Below, piece by piece: positions 17,598-27,628 of a DNA stretch of 64,000 nt. The notes under the pieces are model-generated. The model was given only the letters and a program-made list of their open reading frames with translations, did not search any database and was not told the origin of the DNA. Positions within the stretch are counted from its first letter, which is position 1, and every line of letters begins with the position of its first letter. The translations under genes and the position numbers were made by a program. Source of the stretch: Halieaceae bacterium (GTDB taxonomy: Bacteria; Pseudomonadota; Gammaproteobacteria; Pseudomonadales; Halieaceae); assembly GCA_003523185.1 (NCBI GenBank), contig DPGN01000021.1, positions 1-64,000 of the forward strand, given 5' to 3'.

Positions 17598-18752
17598 ATG
17601 TCAGTTCGCGTCATCAGAGAGCCTTTTCCCATCGTGTCTGTCGAGAAGTCATCTTTCAAAGAGACCTACGGCGGCGCCGAAGACATTGTCATGGTGTTTT
17701 GTACGCTTATTCGCACTGCAGAGCCATCGGAGACCTGTCTTGTCACCATGCATCCCATCGGCGGTACGGGTTGGTTACCGGTGATGAGTCAGTTTGCACG
17801 CGCCGGTGTTCACGTGCTGGCCTGTGACAGCCGCTACCGCGGCGCAGATTACGCGCTCAACATGGAAAAAGTGACCATGGACTTGGGCTCAGCCGTCCGT
17901 CACGCACGCGATGTACTGGGATACAAGCATGTAGTCCTCTTGGGCTGGAGTGGAGGAGGGTCGCTGTCCGCGTTTTATCAGGCTCAGGCTGAGCAGCCGA
18001 CAGTGACATCGAGTCCCTGCGGTGGCGGCCCCGACCTGACCACTGCCGGTCTATTGCCGGCCCATGCCGTGGTCATGATGGCAGCACATGTCTCTCGCCA
18101 CGGTACCCTCACCGAATGGATTGATCCGTCGATTACAGATGAGAACGACCCTGATAAACGAGACCCCGACCTCGATCTCTACTCAGGGCTGATACTGCCG
18201 CCCTATGAGCCGGATTTTCTGGCGCGTTACCGTGCAGCTCAGGTGGCGCGAAATCGCAAAATCACCGCCTGGGTAAAACATAAACTGGCTGAACTTCGGG
18301 ATGCGGGTCGAAAGAACGAGGAGTTCGCCTTTGTCACTCATGGCACCATGGCGGATCCGCGCTGGCTTGACCCGTCTGTCGACCCGAATGACCGGGTTCC
18401 CGGCACCTGTTATTTGGGGGACCCGAAGGTCGTGAATAATGGGCCGGTGGGCCTGGCGCGCTTTTGCACCCTGAGATCGTGGCTTTCGCAATGGAGTTTT
18501 GATGACGCCAATGCCTGTGGTCCAACCAGCTTGGCGAGAGTCAGCAAGCCGGTGTTGGTGGTTGGGAATACAGCCGATGATGCCTGCACTCCGAGCCATA
18601 CGGATGCCTTGTTCGACGCCGTGACGCATGAACGCAAAGCCAAAGTTGAGATTAAGGGTGCTAACCATTACTACATGGGACAGCCAGAACTGGCGGCCGA
18701 GGCCACAGGCGCAGTTTTAGACTGGCTGCGGGAGTACGACTTCCCCGTCTAG
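17598..18752 (+). CDS. Alpha/beta hydrolase
   Basis: 384 residues from ATG 17598, chosen because AAAAGGAT lies 7 bases before it (the frame is open back to 17475). Alpha/beta-hydrolase fold with nucleophile S118 in GWSGGG, Asp probably in GNTADDACTPSHTD, and His in KGANHYYMGQ. There is a large insert between about 150 and 290 in the position of the lid domain. No signal peptide. It belongs to a group often found among degradation genes of aromatic or cyclic compounds, but the substrate is not known. The convergent VOC gene ends 17 bases after it. Confidence 0.82.
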   Translation: MSVRVIREPFPIVSVEKSSFKETYGGAEDIVMVFCTLIRTAEPSETCLVTMHPIGGTGWLPVMSQFARAGVHVLACDSRYRGADYALNMEKVTMDLGSAVRHARDVLGYKHVVLLGWSGGGSLSAFYQAQAEQPTVTSSPCGGGPDLTTAGLLPAHAVVMMAAHVSRHGTLTEWIDPSITDENDPDKRDPDLDLYSGLILPPYEPDFLARYRAAQVARNRKITAWVKHKLAELRDAGRKNEEFAFVTHGTMADPRWLDPSVDPNDRVPGTCYLGDPKVVNNGPVGLARFCTLRSWLSQWSFDDANACGPTSLARVSKPVLVVGNTADDACTPSHTDALFDAVTHERKAKVEIKGANHYYMGQPELAAEATGAVLDWLREYDFPV

Positions 18753-18769
18753 TGTCCGTCCATGGTGTC

Positions 18770-19471
18770 TTAGGCATCAGCTGACAAGCTCGGTGGTACT
18801 CGATCTTCGGCGCGCGTTTTGAAGTGGCTGTCGGCCATCTTCAACATCATCGGATACGCCTCTTTCGGGTAAGCGAGGTGTGGCTTTTCCGGATCAAACC
18901 CCGGCTGTGCGACACTGCCGCCCTGTCCTGTGTAAGACGCCGGCTGCATGTACTGCTGAAGTTCCTCAGAAGAGATGCCTGCCAGCTCGACAACCTCGGG
19001 GTCGATCCACATTCCTTGATTATCCAGCGGATGCTCCACTTGGTCGCTGGTCGCGACTTCGAGCGTCAGGTTCTCGGGGCCGGCAAAGTAGATCGAATGG
19101 CACAAACCGTGATCGAGCGGCCCAAATACGGGTACGCCACGCGAGCGTATGCGGTCACGCATCGTCAGCAGCTCCTCCATGGTGTCAACGTTGAAAGCAA
19201 TGTGTTGCATTGTGCCTGGTGCGGATGATCCGGCACCGGTGCCAGCGTGGGTCTGGCCCATGACGGTCTCTTTGTCCTCGTTTCCCGGGATGAAAACAAA
19301 GGAGAACGAAGCATCGCCCATCTGTAGAAAGGCATGCCAGGCATTGGGTACACCATGCATCCAAAATAAGCCCTGCAGTGACATGCCCAGCACGTCTGAG
19401 AAAAATGCGATCTGCGATTTCATGTCGGCTGTTGAGATGGCGATATGGTGAACGGCGTTGGGTGTGGTCAT
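18770..19471 (-). CDS. VOC superfamily (glyoxalase/dioxygenase-like) protein
   Basis: 233 residues from ATG 19471, which has GGAGGAAAG in front of it; the frame is open to 19528. Two VOC half-modules make up about residues 5-135: HHIAISTADMKSQIAFFSDVLGM begins the first and MQHIAFNVDTMEELLTMRDRI the second. His7 or His8, His in QHIAF, and Glu in LTLEVA are candidate metal ligands. The tail (about 140-233) is an extension beyond the usual single-domain glyoxalase. It may be a dioxygenase, isomerase or lyase; the reaction cannot be told. It is divergent from the phytanoyl-CoA dioxygenase-like gene. Confidence 0.82.
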   Translation of the reverse strand: MTTPNAVHHIAISTADMKSQIAFFSDVLGMSLQGLFWMHGVPNAWHAFLQMGDASFSFVFIPGNEDKETVMGQTHAGTGAGSSAPGTMQHIAFNVDTMEELLTMRDRIRSRGVPVFGPLDHGLCHSIYFAGPENLTLEVATSDQVEHPLDNQGMWIDPEVVELAGISSEELQQYMQPASYTGQGGSVAQPGFDPEKPHLAYPKEAYPMMLKMADSHFKTRAEDRVPPSLSADA

Positions 19472-19650
19472 AGTCCACTTTCCTCCATTTATTGATCTGA
19501 GTCTGCCGAGTGCAGGGGTGCTGATCAATAGGGCTGTTCTATAGACACCTTCCGGGAGTCATTTACTATGCCTAAGAGCGATCGTTGGCGAACAATGACG
19601 GGCGCGAAAAAAAGAGCAATAAAAAAAGCAAAAATGAGAGCGAGGTTAGT

Positions 19651-20541
19651 ATGGCGACGATCGAACACCTAAGCGCTGACGCGACCACCGATGCAATTGT
19701 CGAAGTGCTGGAGCGCGATGGCGCCGTCATCATCGACGGACTGATGGCATCGAATGAGGTGCAGCGTCTGAACGATGATTTAGCGCCATTTTTATCCAAA
19801 GAAGTGTACGGGCGTGACGAGTTCACTGGCTATAAAACTCAGCGTATTGGCGCACTCGTTGCTCGCTCTCAGGCCTGCCAGAGCGTTGCGGTAAATCCAC
19901 TGATGCTTTCTTCCGCACGCCAGTATTTGGCGCAGTTCTGTGACGACATTCAGTTGCACTTCACGTCGGCTGTGGCCATAGCGCCAGGCGAGAGTGCTCA
20001 AATACTCCATCGCGACCGCGGCATATGGGGTGGTTATCTACCCCGCCGTGTAGAGCCCTTGTTTAGCACTATCTGGGCAATCACACCCTTTACAAAGGAA
20101 AATGGTGCGACCCAGGTCGTGCCAGGTTCACACCAGTGGGATAAGGACCGATTACCCGAGGCTCATGAGATTGCTTACGCCGAAATGGCGCCCGGGTCAG
20201 TACTTTGTTACACCGGAACAGTGCTCCATGGCGGGGGTGCTAACGCGACGACCGACGAGGTGCGGACCGGTGTCTTTATGCACTACGCCCTCAGCTGGTT
20301 GCGCCAGGAAGAGAACCAATACCTCTCTTGCCCACCGAATCATGCAAGCAAGTTGAGCCCGGAGCTCCGAGCACTCATTGGCTATTCTAAGGGCGGCTAT
20401 GTGCTTGGCTTCTACTCTGATCCAGATGATGACTCCGGCCGGCACGAGTCAGTCAGCCCGGAGAATATGTTCAGTCAACGGGCTGAACGATTTGGTGCCA
20501 TCGAAGGCGCTGATCACGTTGTTTCTTCTTCCATGAAGTGA
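19651..20541 (+). CDS. Phytanoyl-CoA dioxygenase (PhyH) family Fe(II)/2-oxoglutarate oxygenase
   Basis: 296 residues from ATG 19651 (GAGG about 8 bases upstream); an in-frame TTG at 19585 gives a lysine-rich extension that looks untranslated. Iron ligands of the 2-His-1-carboxylate triad are H120 and D122 (HRD) and H193 (VLHGGGAN). R205 (EVRTG) probably binds the 2-oxoglutarate carboxylate. The double-stranded beta-helix core covers about 85-215. The family hydroxylates fatty acyl-CoAs and many small molecules; the substrate is unknown. The EthD-domain gene starts 51 bases downstream on the same strand and is likely in the same transcript. Confidence 0.87.
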   Translation: MATIEHLSADATTDAIVEVLERDGAVIIDGLMASNEVQRLNDDLAPFLSKEVYGRDEFTGYKTQRIGALVARSQACQSVAVNPLMLSSARQYLAQFCDDIQLHFTSAVAIAPGESAQILHRDRGIWGGYLPRRVEPLFSTIWAITPFTKENGATQVVPGSHQWDKDRLPEAHEIAYAEMAPGSVLCYTGTVLHGGGANATTDEVRTGVFMHYALSWLRQEENQYLSCPPNHASKLSPELRALIGYSKGGYVLGFYSDPDDDSGRHESVSPENMFSQRAERFGAIEGADHVVSSSMK

Positions 20542-20592
20542 GGGAAGAGACAGGGTAGATATCGCGAGCCACAGCTTGAGGGAGGTTGAGGA

Positions 20593-20970
20593 ATGATCAA
20601 GGTAGTCACGTTGTTATTTAAACGACCCGATCTATCGGCCGAGGAGTTTCGTGACTACTACGAGTCGCATCATCGCCTTCTAGGTGAGAAATACTTAAGT
20701 CCTCACGCACTGAAATACATTCGGCGTTATCCGATCCTGGCCGGGGATGGGGCCGAGACACCAGGCTTCGACGTGATGATGGAAGTCTGGTTCGACAACT
20801 ATTACTCCATGGAAGCCGCCATGGCGGACATGAGTACCGAGGCCGCTCAACACGAACTTGCGGAGGATGAAGAGCAGTTGTTTGACCGTGAACGGACGCA
20901 AAGTTTCATTGTCGATGAGTGTGAATCGGACTTGGATGATGACGACCGAGACGAACTCGCCGACGGTTGA
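20593..20970 (+). CDS. EthD domain protein
   Basis: 125 residues, ferredoxin-like dimeric alpha/beta-barrel. KVVTLLFKRPDLSAEEFRDYYESHH at the N-terminus is the EthD signature. The C-terminus (about 105-125) is an acidic tail rich in Asp. EthD proteins accompany oxidative degradation systems, and related dimeric barrels act as monooxygenases or decarboxylases. The ribosome site GGGAGGTTGAGGA precedes the ATG. It follows the phytanoyl-CoA dioxygenase-like gene in a probable two-gene operon. Confidence 0.85.
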   Translation: MIKVVTLLFKRPDLSAEEFRDYYESHHRLLGEKYLSPHALKYIRRYPILAGDGAETPGFDVMMEVWFDNYYSMEAAMADMSTEAAQHELAEDEEQLFDRERTQSFIVDECESDLDDDDRDELADG

Positions 20971-20983
20971 CCACTAGACACGA

Positions 20984-21000
20984 AGCCGCCCCCGGCGGCT
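20984..21000. terminator. GC-rich hairpin between convergent genes
   Basis: Perfect 7-bp stem AGCCGCC (20984-20990) / GGCGGCT (20994-21000) with a three-base loop, 13 bases after the EthD stop and about 100 bases before the malic enzyme stop on the other strand. There is no T-run on either side, so intrinsic termination is doubtful; it may protect an mRNA end instead. Confidence 0.4.
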
Positions 21001-21108
21001 CGCAAACTCGAGCATTATCGTCCGCTAGCTTGAAACTGCATAAGCCAGCAAGGCCAGTAGTGTTCTTCTGTCGTCCGCGAGCGGGGACAGAAAGAACCGG
21101 TCGTTGAT

Positions 21109-23385
21109 TTAATCTCGCTTGCTCAAAATTTCGGCGGCTGCCAGTGCACTGACGTTGAAAATCGCACGAGGTGTGGCCGAGTTCACCATGATATGTGCAG
21201 GGCGCTTGAGTCCTGACATGTAGGGCCCAATTAGCAGGCCATTGGCTTTTTGGCGCAACAGGCCCAGGGCGATATTGGCCGCGTCGAGCCCGGGGAAGAC
21301 GAGTAAATTAGCTTTGCCTTGCAGCCGACTGTCATCGTAAATCGTTTGACGGTAAGCCGAGTCGAGCGCTGTCAGTGAATGCATTTCACCGTCAATTTCC
21401 ACATCGGGAAGTCGCTCGCGCAAAATCTCACTCGCCTGACGCATTTTGCGTGCAGATGGCGCGTTTGAGGAGCCAAAGTTGGAGTGAGATAAGAGCGCCA
21501 CTCTGGGGGTGATGCCAAACTGTCGAACCTGCTCAATACCCAGCAGTGTCTTGGAGACGATTTGATCGACAGTGGGATCCAAGTCGATAAAACAGTCGGT
21601 TAGGAAAAGCGGACCATCATCGAACAACAACGTCGTAAGGGTCGATGCGCGAACGTCTGAGCCTTGTATGCCAATGACCGAGCGGAGTGTTTGGAAGTGG
21701 TCGGTAAAACGACCCACCTTTCCACAGATCATGCCATCAGCATCGCCGTTACGCAGCGCCATGGCTGCGATAACGGTGCTATCCGTACGCAAGAGTACGC
21801 TACTGCGCTCTACCGATACGCCGCTTCGGCCGGCTATCTGGTGATAGTCCTGTGAGTACTCTTCGTATTTGTCGTAGCTACGCGGATTGATGACGTCAAC
21901 ATCTTCACCCAAACGAATGCGTAAGCCGAGATCCTCGATGATCTCATTCAGCGCAGAAGGCCGTCCGACGAGAATGGGGCGAGCAATGGCTTCATCGACC
22001 ACAGTTTGTACCGCGCGAATCACGGTTTCGTTTTCCGCATCCGAGTAAACTAGCTTCAGTCCACTATTGGTGGCTGCGTTGATTACCGGCTGCATGAACA
22101 TGCCTGACCGGTTGACGTGCTTGCTCAGAGTTCGGCGATACTCATCGATATCTTCAATCGGCCGACTCGCGACGCCCGTTTTCATGGCTGCTTCGACAAC
22201 GGCAACCGGTACTCGCTCAAAAAGGCGAGGATCAAACGGTTTCGGAATGATGTACTCCGGACCAAATTTCAACGACTGACCATCGTAAGCCAAGGCAACT
22301 TCTTCTGATGCCTCCTGCTGTGCTAGGTCAACAAGCCCATAGGCACAGGCGATCTTCATTTCGTCGTTGATGCTTGTCGCACCGCAGTCCAATGCGCCTC
22401 GAAACAGGAAGGGGAAGCAGAGAACGTTGTTTACCTGATTGGGAAAGTCCGAACGACCGGTGCCGATAATCGCATCGGGGCGCGCTTCCCTCGCGAGATC
22501 CGGATGAATCTCTGGATTTGGGTTTGCCATGGCCAAAATAAGGGGGTTCGGCGCCATTTGCTTAACCATGTCTTGGGTCACACAGTCGCCGGTTGAGAGA
22601 CCAAAGAAGATGTCCGCACCTTCCATTGCTTCGGCGAGCGTTCGCTTATCTGTATCGCGCGCGTAACGCGCTTTGAATTCGTTCATGCCCTCGGTTCGGC
22701 CTTCATAGATGAGGCCCTTGCTGTCGCACATGAATACGTTTTCACGCTTGAGACCCAAACTCACAATCAGGTCTGCGCATGACATGCTGGCGGAGCCTGC
22801 GCCAGAGATAACGAGTTTGACCTCTTCCATTTTTTTGCCGGTCAGCTTCAACCATGAGATGACTGCCGCCGTGGACACCACCGCTGTACCGTGCTGGTCG
22901 TCGTGAAATACAGGAATGTTCATTCGCTCGCGGAGCTGACGTTCAACGTAAAAACACTCAGGTGCTTTGATGTCTTCCAGCACGATGCCACCAAAGGTTG
23001 GTTCAAGCGCGGCGATGATATTGACGAGTTTTTCAGGGTCGCGTTCGTCGATCTCAAGATCAAACGTGTCGATATCGGAAAACTTCTTCATGAGGACAGC
23101 CTTGCCCTCCATAACAGGCTTTGATGCCAGTGCGCCAATAGGGCCCAGGCCCAATACGGCCGTACCGTTGCTGATGACTGCAACGAGGTTGCCTCGGGCC
23201 GTGACTTTTGATGCGTTAAGAGGATCCTCGACAATGTATTCGCAGGCGTGTGCAACACCGGGCGAGTAGGCCATAGACAGGTCTGCCTGAGTTTCAAGTG
23301 GCGTCGTTGCTCTGATTTCCAGCTTCCCGGGCTTTCCCTCGATGTGATACTTGAGGGATTCCTCTTTGAACGTAGGCTTCTCCAT
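21109..23385 (-). CDS. maeB: NADP-dependent malic enzyme, MaeB type with phosphotransacetylase-like domain
   Basis: 758 residues from ATG 23385 (GGAG 8 bases upstream), the usual length for MaeB; the frame is open to 23433. The N-terminal malic enzyme domain (about 1-425) carries [11 protein letters not shown], the metal/NADP region [13 protein letters not shown] and [13 protein letters not shown]. The C-terminal part (about 430-758) is the phosphotransacetylase-like regulatory domain ([23 protein letters not shown]). It decarboxylates malate to pyruvate, making NADPH, and links the TCA cycle to gluconeogenesis on acids. The C-terminal domain usually gives allosteric control by acetyl-CoA. 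A 26-base inverted repeat lies upstream at 23481-23506. Confidence 0.95.
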   Translation of the reverse strand: MEKPTFKEESLKYHIEGKPGKLEIRATTPLETQADLSMAYSPGVAHACEYIVEDPLNASKVTARGNLVAVISNGTAVLGLGPIGALASKPVMEGKAVLMKKFSDIDTFDLEIDERDPEKLVNIIAALEPTFGGIVLEDIKAPECFYVERQLRERMNIPVFHDDQHGTAVVSTAAVISWLKLTGKKMEEVKLVISGAGSASMSCADLIVSLGLKRENVFMCDSKGLIYEGRTEGMNEFKARYARDTDKRTLAEAMEGADIFFGLSTGDCVTQDMVKQMAPNPLILAMANPNPEIHPDLAREARPDAIIGTGRSDFPNQVNNVLCFPFLFRGALDCGATSINDEMKIACAYGLVDLAQQEASEEVALAYDGQSLKFGPEYIIPKPFDPRLFERVPVAVVEAAMKTGVASRPIEDIDEYRRTLSKHVNRSGMFMQPVINAATNSGLKLVYSDAENETVIRAVQTVVDEAIARPILVGRPSALNEIIEDLGLRIRLGEDVDVINPRSYDKYEEYSQDYHQIAGRSGVSVERSSVLLRTDSTVIAAMALRNGDADGMICGKVGRFTDHFQTLRSVIGIQGSDVRASTLTTLLFDDGPLFLTDCFIDLDPTVDQIVSKTLLGIEQVRQFGITPRVALLSHSNFGSSNAPSARKMRQASEILRERLPDVEIDGEMHSLTALDSAYRQTIYDDSRLQGKANLLVFPGLDAANIALGLLRQKANGLLIGPYMSGLKRPAHIMVNSATPRAIFNVSALAAAEILSKRD

Positions 23386-23480
23386 TAGAGACTCCAATGT
23401 GTGAGTGAGTGGGTTCGCTCGTTGCGATTGCAAAGAGGAACAGTTGGCTACTTATTAATAGCACTAGGTGAATAGGCTAA

Positions 23481-23506
23481 GTGAAACACGAAACGGGTGG
23501 TTTCAC
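23481..23506. promoter_or_regulatory. Inverted repeat upstream of the malic enzyme gene (possible operator)
   Basis: GTGAAAC (23481-23487) and GTTTCAC (23500-23506) are perfect 7-bp inverted arms around 12 bases, about 100 bases before the maeB start. The whole 334-base gap 23386-23719 holds this repeat, an AT-rich TTATTAATAG stretch at about 23451-23460 that could be a -10 region, and the minus-strand terminator of the SDR at 23666-23691. I see no small gene in it. Confidence 0.35.
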
Positions 23507-23662
23507 GGCGCATACCAGTCATTCTGTGACAAATTGCGCCTAAACGTACGAGTATCTTGAGAGCTTGGTTCCCTCAGAGCACCGTTTGCCAGCTTTTAGT
23601 CTCAGTACACGTAGTCTCGGATCGCGCGCTGGCCTTAATTTATGTTTTGGGATTCGAGAAAC

Positions 23663-23691
23663 AAAAAAGCCTCACCAAGGGGCGAGGCTTT
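23663..23691 (-). terminator. Rho-independent terminator of the SDR gene at 23720
   Basis: Arms at 23666-23676 and 23681-23691 form an 11-bp stem with a 4-base loop. In the minus-strand RNA the single irregular pair is a G-U wobble, and the stem is followed by a run of six U (A-run at 23663-23668 on the plus strand). It lies 29 bases after the SDR stop codon. Confidence 0.85.
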
Positions 23692-23719
23692 CAGTCGGCA
23701 CAGGCCGGCATTTTGTAGC

Positions 23720-24499
23720 TTACTTTGGTGGCATTCGGATGCCGCCGTCCAATCGAATGACTTCTGCATTCATGTAGGGGTTGGTGATGCAGTCAATGAC
23801 CGAGAACGCAAGTTCCTCAGCGCTTCCCAGACGCTTGGGGAACAGCACTGATTTACCTAGGTGTGCTTTAAATGCGTCTGACTCGGGACCTTCTCCATAA
23901 ATAGGTGTGTCAATTAGGCCAGGTGCGACCGTATTGACCCGAACACCAACGGCGGCGAGATCCCTTGCGATAGGCAGCGCCATACCCACAACGCCCGCTT
24001 TGGAGGCCGAGTAGGCACACTGTCCAATCTGTCCGTCGAAGGCAGCGGCCGACGCAAGATTCACGATCGCGCCTCTGCCACCGTCATCATCCAGTGGTTC
24101 CTGCTTCGCCATTTGTGCCGCTGCGCGACTGAGCATGTTGAAGGTGCCAATCAGGTTGACCTTGATAACAAAGCTGAATTTATCGAGCGGGAAGGGCTCG
24201 CCATCGCGGCTGACGGTACGGCCAGCGGCACCCAAGCCTGCCGAGTTCACACAGGCACGCAATGGGCCCAGTGCTGCCGCAGCGGCGACCGCTGCATCGG
24301 CGTCTTCGATACTCGATACGTCGCACTTTACGAACGCGCCACCAATCTCGTCAGCAACCTGCTGACCGCGCTCCTCATTGAGGTCGGCAATAACGACCTT
24401 GGAGCCTAAGTCCGCTAGTTGTCGGGCGCATGCCTCTCCAATCCCCGATGCACCTCCGGTGACGATTGAAGAGCTACCCTCTAAATTTACTCGCGGCAT
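23720..24499 (-). CDS. Type II 3-hydroxyacyl-CoA dehydrogenase-like SDR
   Basis: 259-residue short-chain dehydrogenase. Cofactor motif TGGASGIG (14-21), NAD-preferring D39 after the second strand, NSAG at 85-88, catalytic S150, Y163 and K167. Stretches such as RGAIVNLASAAAFDGQIGQCAYSASKAG and GLIDTPIYGEGPE are characteristic of the HSD17B10-like type II 3-hydroxyacyl-CoA dehydrogenases, which oxidise short- and branched-chain 3-hydroxyacyl-CoAs in fatty acid and isoleucine breakdown. No other beta-oxidation gene is adjacent. It is a single-gene unit with its own terminator. Confidence 0.88.
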   Translation of the reverse strand: MPRVNLEGSSSIVTGGASGIGEACARQLADLGSKVVIADLNEERGQQVADEIGGAFVKCDVSSIEDADAAVAAAAALGPLRACVNSAGLGAAGRTVSRDGEPFPLDKFSFVIKVNLIGTFNMLSRAAAQMAKQEPLDDDGGRGAIVNLASAAAFDGQIGQCAYSASKAGVVGMALPIARDLAAVGVRVNTVAPGLIDTPIYGEGPESDAFKAHLGKSVLFPKRLGSAEELAFSVIDCITNPYMNAEVIRLDGGIRMPPK

Positions 24500-24597
24500 A
24501 CCGCTTCTCCTTATTGTGTTAGATGAATTGTGAGCAACGCTAAGCGTCCGGCAAGACGCCTATAATTGCAATTACCTGTCTATGAAACGCGCAGATC

Positions 24598-27462
24598 TTA
24601 AAGCTCAACCCGCGCCGATGTGCCCAAGCCGGGACCGTAAACCAACGCATTTAACCAAACGCGACCCACGCCTCGTGTAGACCCCCTAAAGTTGGGCTGA
24701 CCAGAGAACAGAATAACCTGACCCTTACCCACCCGCTCTCTCGTTACATAGGCTGAATTCGCGATCCGCGCCGCGGCTTCCGGCCAGAGCAAGCCACTCA
24801 TGCGGACGGAGACAGCTGTACCTCGTGGAGCCGTAGACCAGTTCAGCGTCTGGGCCTCGGTCACTTCGCTGTCTGACTGTAACGCGCCCACCCGAACCAC
24901 AGCCTGCTGCCTTCCTTTTGTCATGAGAGGTGGTTGCTCGCTATAGAGGAGAGGTAGTGTTTCCGGGGTACCAAATGTCATCCAATGCAAACGATCGACC
25001 CGCCCGGCAACCATGGCACCTGATGGCATGAAGCCGGACTGCCATGCTTCGCGGCGTTTTAACTCGTCGGCTGATAGCGCCTTGCTGCCCTGATCCCATG
25101 GGTAGGCCACGTTGGCGTTAACACGGTGGGCCGCCACCGCCCCCATGTCTAAAGCATCATCCGTCGCCAATATTTCGCGCTGCAGGGCGATGTCGTACTC
25201 CTGCGCCTCGCTCAGGCTATCGCCGACTGTTCGCACACCACCAATACCGCCTTCGCGCGCCAGATTCGCCGCACTGTTGTCGTGTGCCACCAAGGTGCCG
25301 CCTTGCTTAACCCAGTCACGCAGTGCGCCGAGTTCGGCGTCGCTCATGGGTCGGTAGCCATTGGGGATAACGATGGTGTTGTAACGCCGCAGGTCGGCGC
25401 GAGATAGGTAGGAAGTATCAATCTGGCTGTGCCGGATACCCAGGTGTGTGTCGATAGCCCACCAACTTGAACCCACGTCATAACTGCTAAACCCAGCCTG
25501 ACTCAAGATGGCAATTTGCGGACGCGTCAGTAGCCGGAAGTGGGAGCCTCCCCAGTCGGGTAAGTCGCCAGCGCCATAACCCGAGCCAATCGAATTGACC
25601 GTTAGCTGTAGATGCTCCGCTTCTGCGGTGATGAGATCCGTCAGATTGTCGAGCTTCAGGTTGTCCATGGCGGTCACGAAGACCGAGCCTCGCGGCAGCG
25701 ATTGACCGGACAATTCTGTCGCTTTGTCAATGACTCGCACTTGTACGCCCGACTCCATGAGGCGGGCCGCGAATGCCACTGAGCGGTCATCGTCACCGCT
25801 CACGCTCCACGCGATGGCTTCGGCTACCACGTCAATACTTGGTTCTGCGCTCTGCCACGGCCGCAGGCCTTGATTCAGGTGCTCAGGAACAGTGACGGCT
25901 GGAAGCCCATACATCATGCTGAAGTTCCATGCTGTGGTGTCGTACATGAGTGAGGAACCGTCACGGAGCGTGCGCTGCCGTTCCTCTACGAGAACGGATT
26001 TTATGACCTCCGCATCGAATTCGAGAATCGCCGCAACCAGGGGTGCGTCAGGCTGGCGATTGGGGATGATTAGGCTGCCCTCGGGAATGGTGAATCCGCG
26101 TTCTTCACTGCCAAGCTGCGTTGTCGCACGCGCTACTTTCAGAGGAGCATCATTGGTAAACATCTCGATGCCTTGGGCGTCGAGGCGCTCGACTAATGCA
26201 GCCATTCGGCCATGATTGTCGTTAGCCAGAATCACATAGCTTTTATCAGAGAATTTACTTTTAGCAGAGACGTTATATTTGCGCCCATCCCAGTAGTCGC
26301 GATACATCGCTTGGGAGTGCGTGGCCAGTGATTCGAGATTGGCCATGGTGCTGACAAATTGATGGTGCACAGACTCCATGTAGGTCTGTACGGTTCCCTC
26401 CGGACGTCTAACGCCGTCTTCAGCCATCCGCGATTGTTCGTAGAGGATGTGCATGCTGCCGCGGTATTCGGAGTAGTTCGAGTAGCCGGGGTACCAATTT
26501 TCGAACCACTCACCCGTGAAGTAGCGCCATGACCGGTCATCAAACGCAGCGCCTTGTTCCTCGGAGAAGGTGACAGCCCATTTTTGCAGGTCGGTATCAA
26601 TGTTCGTGTTGAGCGGCTGACGGGGCGGACCCATCAGGAAGGTGCTCTGCGAACCCATCTCATGCCCGTCAATCATGATCTGTGGTCGCCAGGTATTGAT
26701 TAGCGCCACGCGTCCACGCGTTTCCGGCTGCGTCAGTAAAAAGAAGTCTCGATTGAGATCGAAGAAGTAGTGGTTGGTCCGACCAAACGGCCAATCACCG
26801 GTGTGTAGCAATGACTGGTCATCGACATTGGGTGCCGTGCCTCGATATTGCTCGAGTGATTTGGCAAATCGGGCGCGACCATCGGGGTTCATCATCGGAT
26901 CGATGACCACAACTATGTTATCGAGCATCGCCTCAACCTGATCATCTGTGCTTGCGATGAGGTGATAAATGCTCGCCATCGCAGCATCGGCACCCGAGGT
27001 TTCATTACCGTGGATGGAATAGGCCATCCAGGCAACGGCAGGGAGTCTCTCAATGATGTCATTGGCTTCTTTGTCGGTGATCGCACGTGCGTCGGAGAGT
27101 CGTGAGATGTCCGCTTCAATCGCCTCCAATCGCGATAGGTTTTCCGGCGAGGAGATGAAGACGGCGAAAAGCGGTCTTCCTTCGTGAGTCTTCGCGTATT
27201 CAATGACTTTGAGTCGATCGGACTCGTCTGTCCATTGTTTGATTGCCGCACTGATCTGAGCGGGGGTAGCGACCCGTTGACCAGCCTCGAAGCCCAAAAA
27301 GACCGAGGGCTTTGAGACGCTATCCGTATAGGTCCCTTCCAAAAGGGTGCCGCTGTAAACCAGATCGGGGTCGCTGGTGGGCTTCATTAATAGGCCTGCG
27401 ACAGCACTCTGTGCTGTGAAGGCCGTAACCGCGATCAAAACCAACTTTCTAACGAATGACAT
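24598..27462 (-). CDS. Secreted M14-family zinc carboxypeptidase with large C-terminal region
   Basis: 954 residues. Signal peptide (RKLVLIAVTAFTAQSAVA) with cleavage near residue 22. The M14 domain lies in about residues 65-400: zinc ligands H151 and E154 in SIHGNETSG, and the third histidine probably in MIDGHEMGSQ. The remaining 500 residues include a region that looks like a class-I glutamine-amidotransferase-type fold (about 640-780, RRYNTIVIPNGYRPMSDAELGALRDWVKQGGTLVAH). This architecture is known among marine bacterial M14 proteins. It would trim peptides in the periplasm. Single gene, divergent from the alpha-hydroxyacid oxidase. Confidence 0.88.
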   Translation of the reverse strand: MSFVRKLVLIAVTAFTAQSAVAGLLMKPTSDPDLVYSGTLLEGTYTDSVSKPSVFLGFEAGQRVATPAQISAAIKQWTDESDRLKVIEYAKTHEGRPLFAVFISSPENLSRLEAIEADISRLSDARAITDKEANDIIERLPAVAWMAYSIHGNETSGADAAMASIYHLIASTDDQVEAMLDNIVVVIDPMMNPDGRARFAKSLEQYRGTAPNVDDQSLLHTGDWPFGRTNHYFFDLNRDFFLLTQPETRGRVALINTWRPQIMIDGHEMGSQSTFLMGPPRQPLNTNIDTDLQKWAVTFSEEQGAAFDDRSWRYFTGEWFENWYPGYSNYSEYRGSMHILYEQSRMAEDGVRRPEGTVQTYMESVHHQFVSTMANLESLATHSQAMYRDYWDGRKYNVSAKSKFSDKSYVILANDNHGRMAALVERLDAQGIEMFTNDAPLKVARATTQLGSEERGFTIPEGSLIIPNRQPDAPLVAAILEFDAEVIKSVLVEERQRTLRDGSSLMYDTTAWNFSMMYGLPAVTVPEHLNQGLRPWQSAEPSIDVVAEAIAWSVSGDDDRSVAFAARLMESGVQVRVIDKATELSGQSLPRGSVFVTAMDNLKLDNLTDLITAEAEHLQLTVNSIGSGYGAGDLPDWGGSHFRLLTRPQIAILSQAGFSSYDVGSSWWAIDTHLGIRHSQIDTSYLSRADLRRYNTIVIPNGYRPMSDAELGALRDWVKQGGTLVAHDNSAANLAREGGIGGVRTVGDSLSEAQEYDIALQREILATDDALDMGAVAAHRVNANVAYPWDQGSKALSADELKRREAWQSGFMPSGAMVAGRVDRLHWMTFGTPETLPLLYSEQPPLMTKGRQQAVVRVGALQSDSEVTEAQTLNWSTAPRGTAVSVRMSGLLWPEAAARIANSAYVTRERVGKGQVILFSGQPNFRGSTRGVGRVWLNALVYGPGLGTSARVEL

Positions 27463-27628
27463 AGTGTGTTCCCTTATAAAAAAACCTGCTCGCTACACTC
27501 ACCTTTGCTCGGCTCCATGAACTCGGTAAAGTAAATCTTTGAGCACTATTTATTCTGCCTATTCTGCGATAAACCAAGACTGCTTTATCATGCCGTGCAG
27601 AAGGTGCACTGCAAACAGGAAATGTGTA

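Noticed and set aside
20984..21000. Strong rho-independent terminator after the EthD gene
   Set aside because: The stem is perfect but no T-run follows on either strand, so it is listed only as a hairpin with low confidence.
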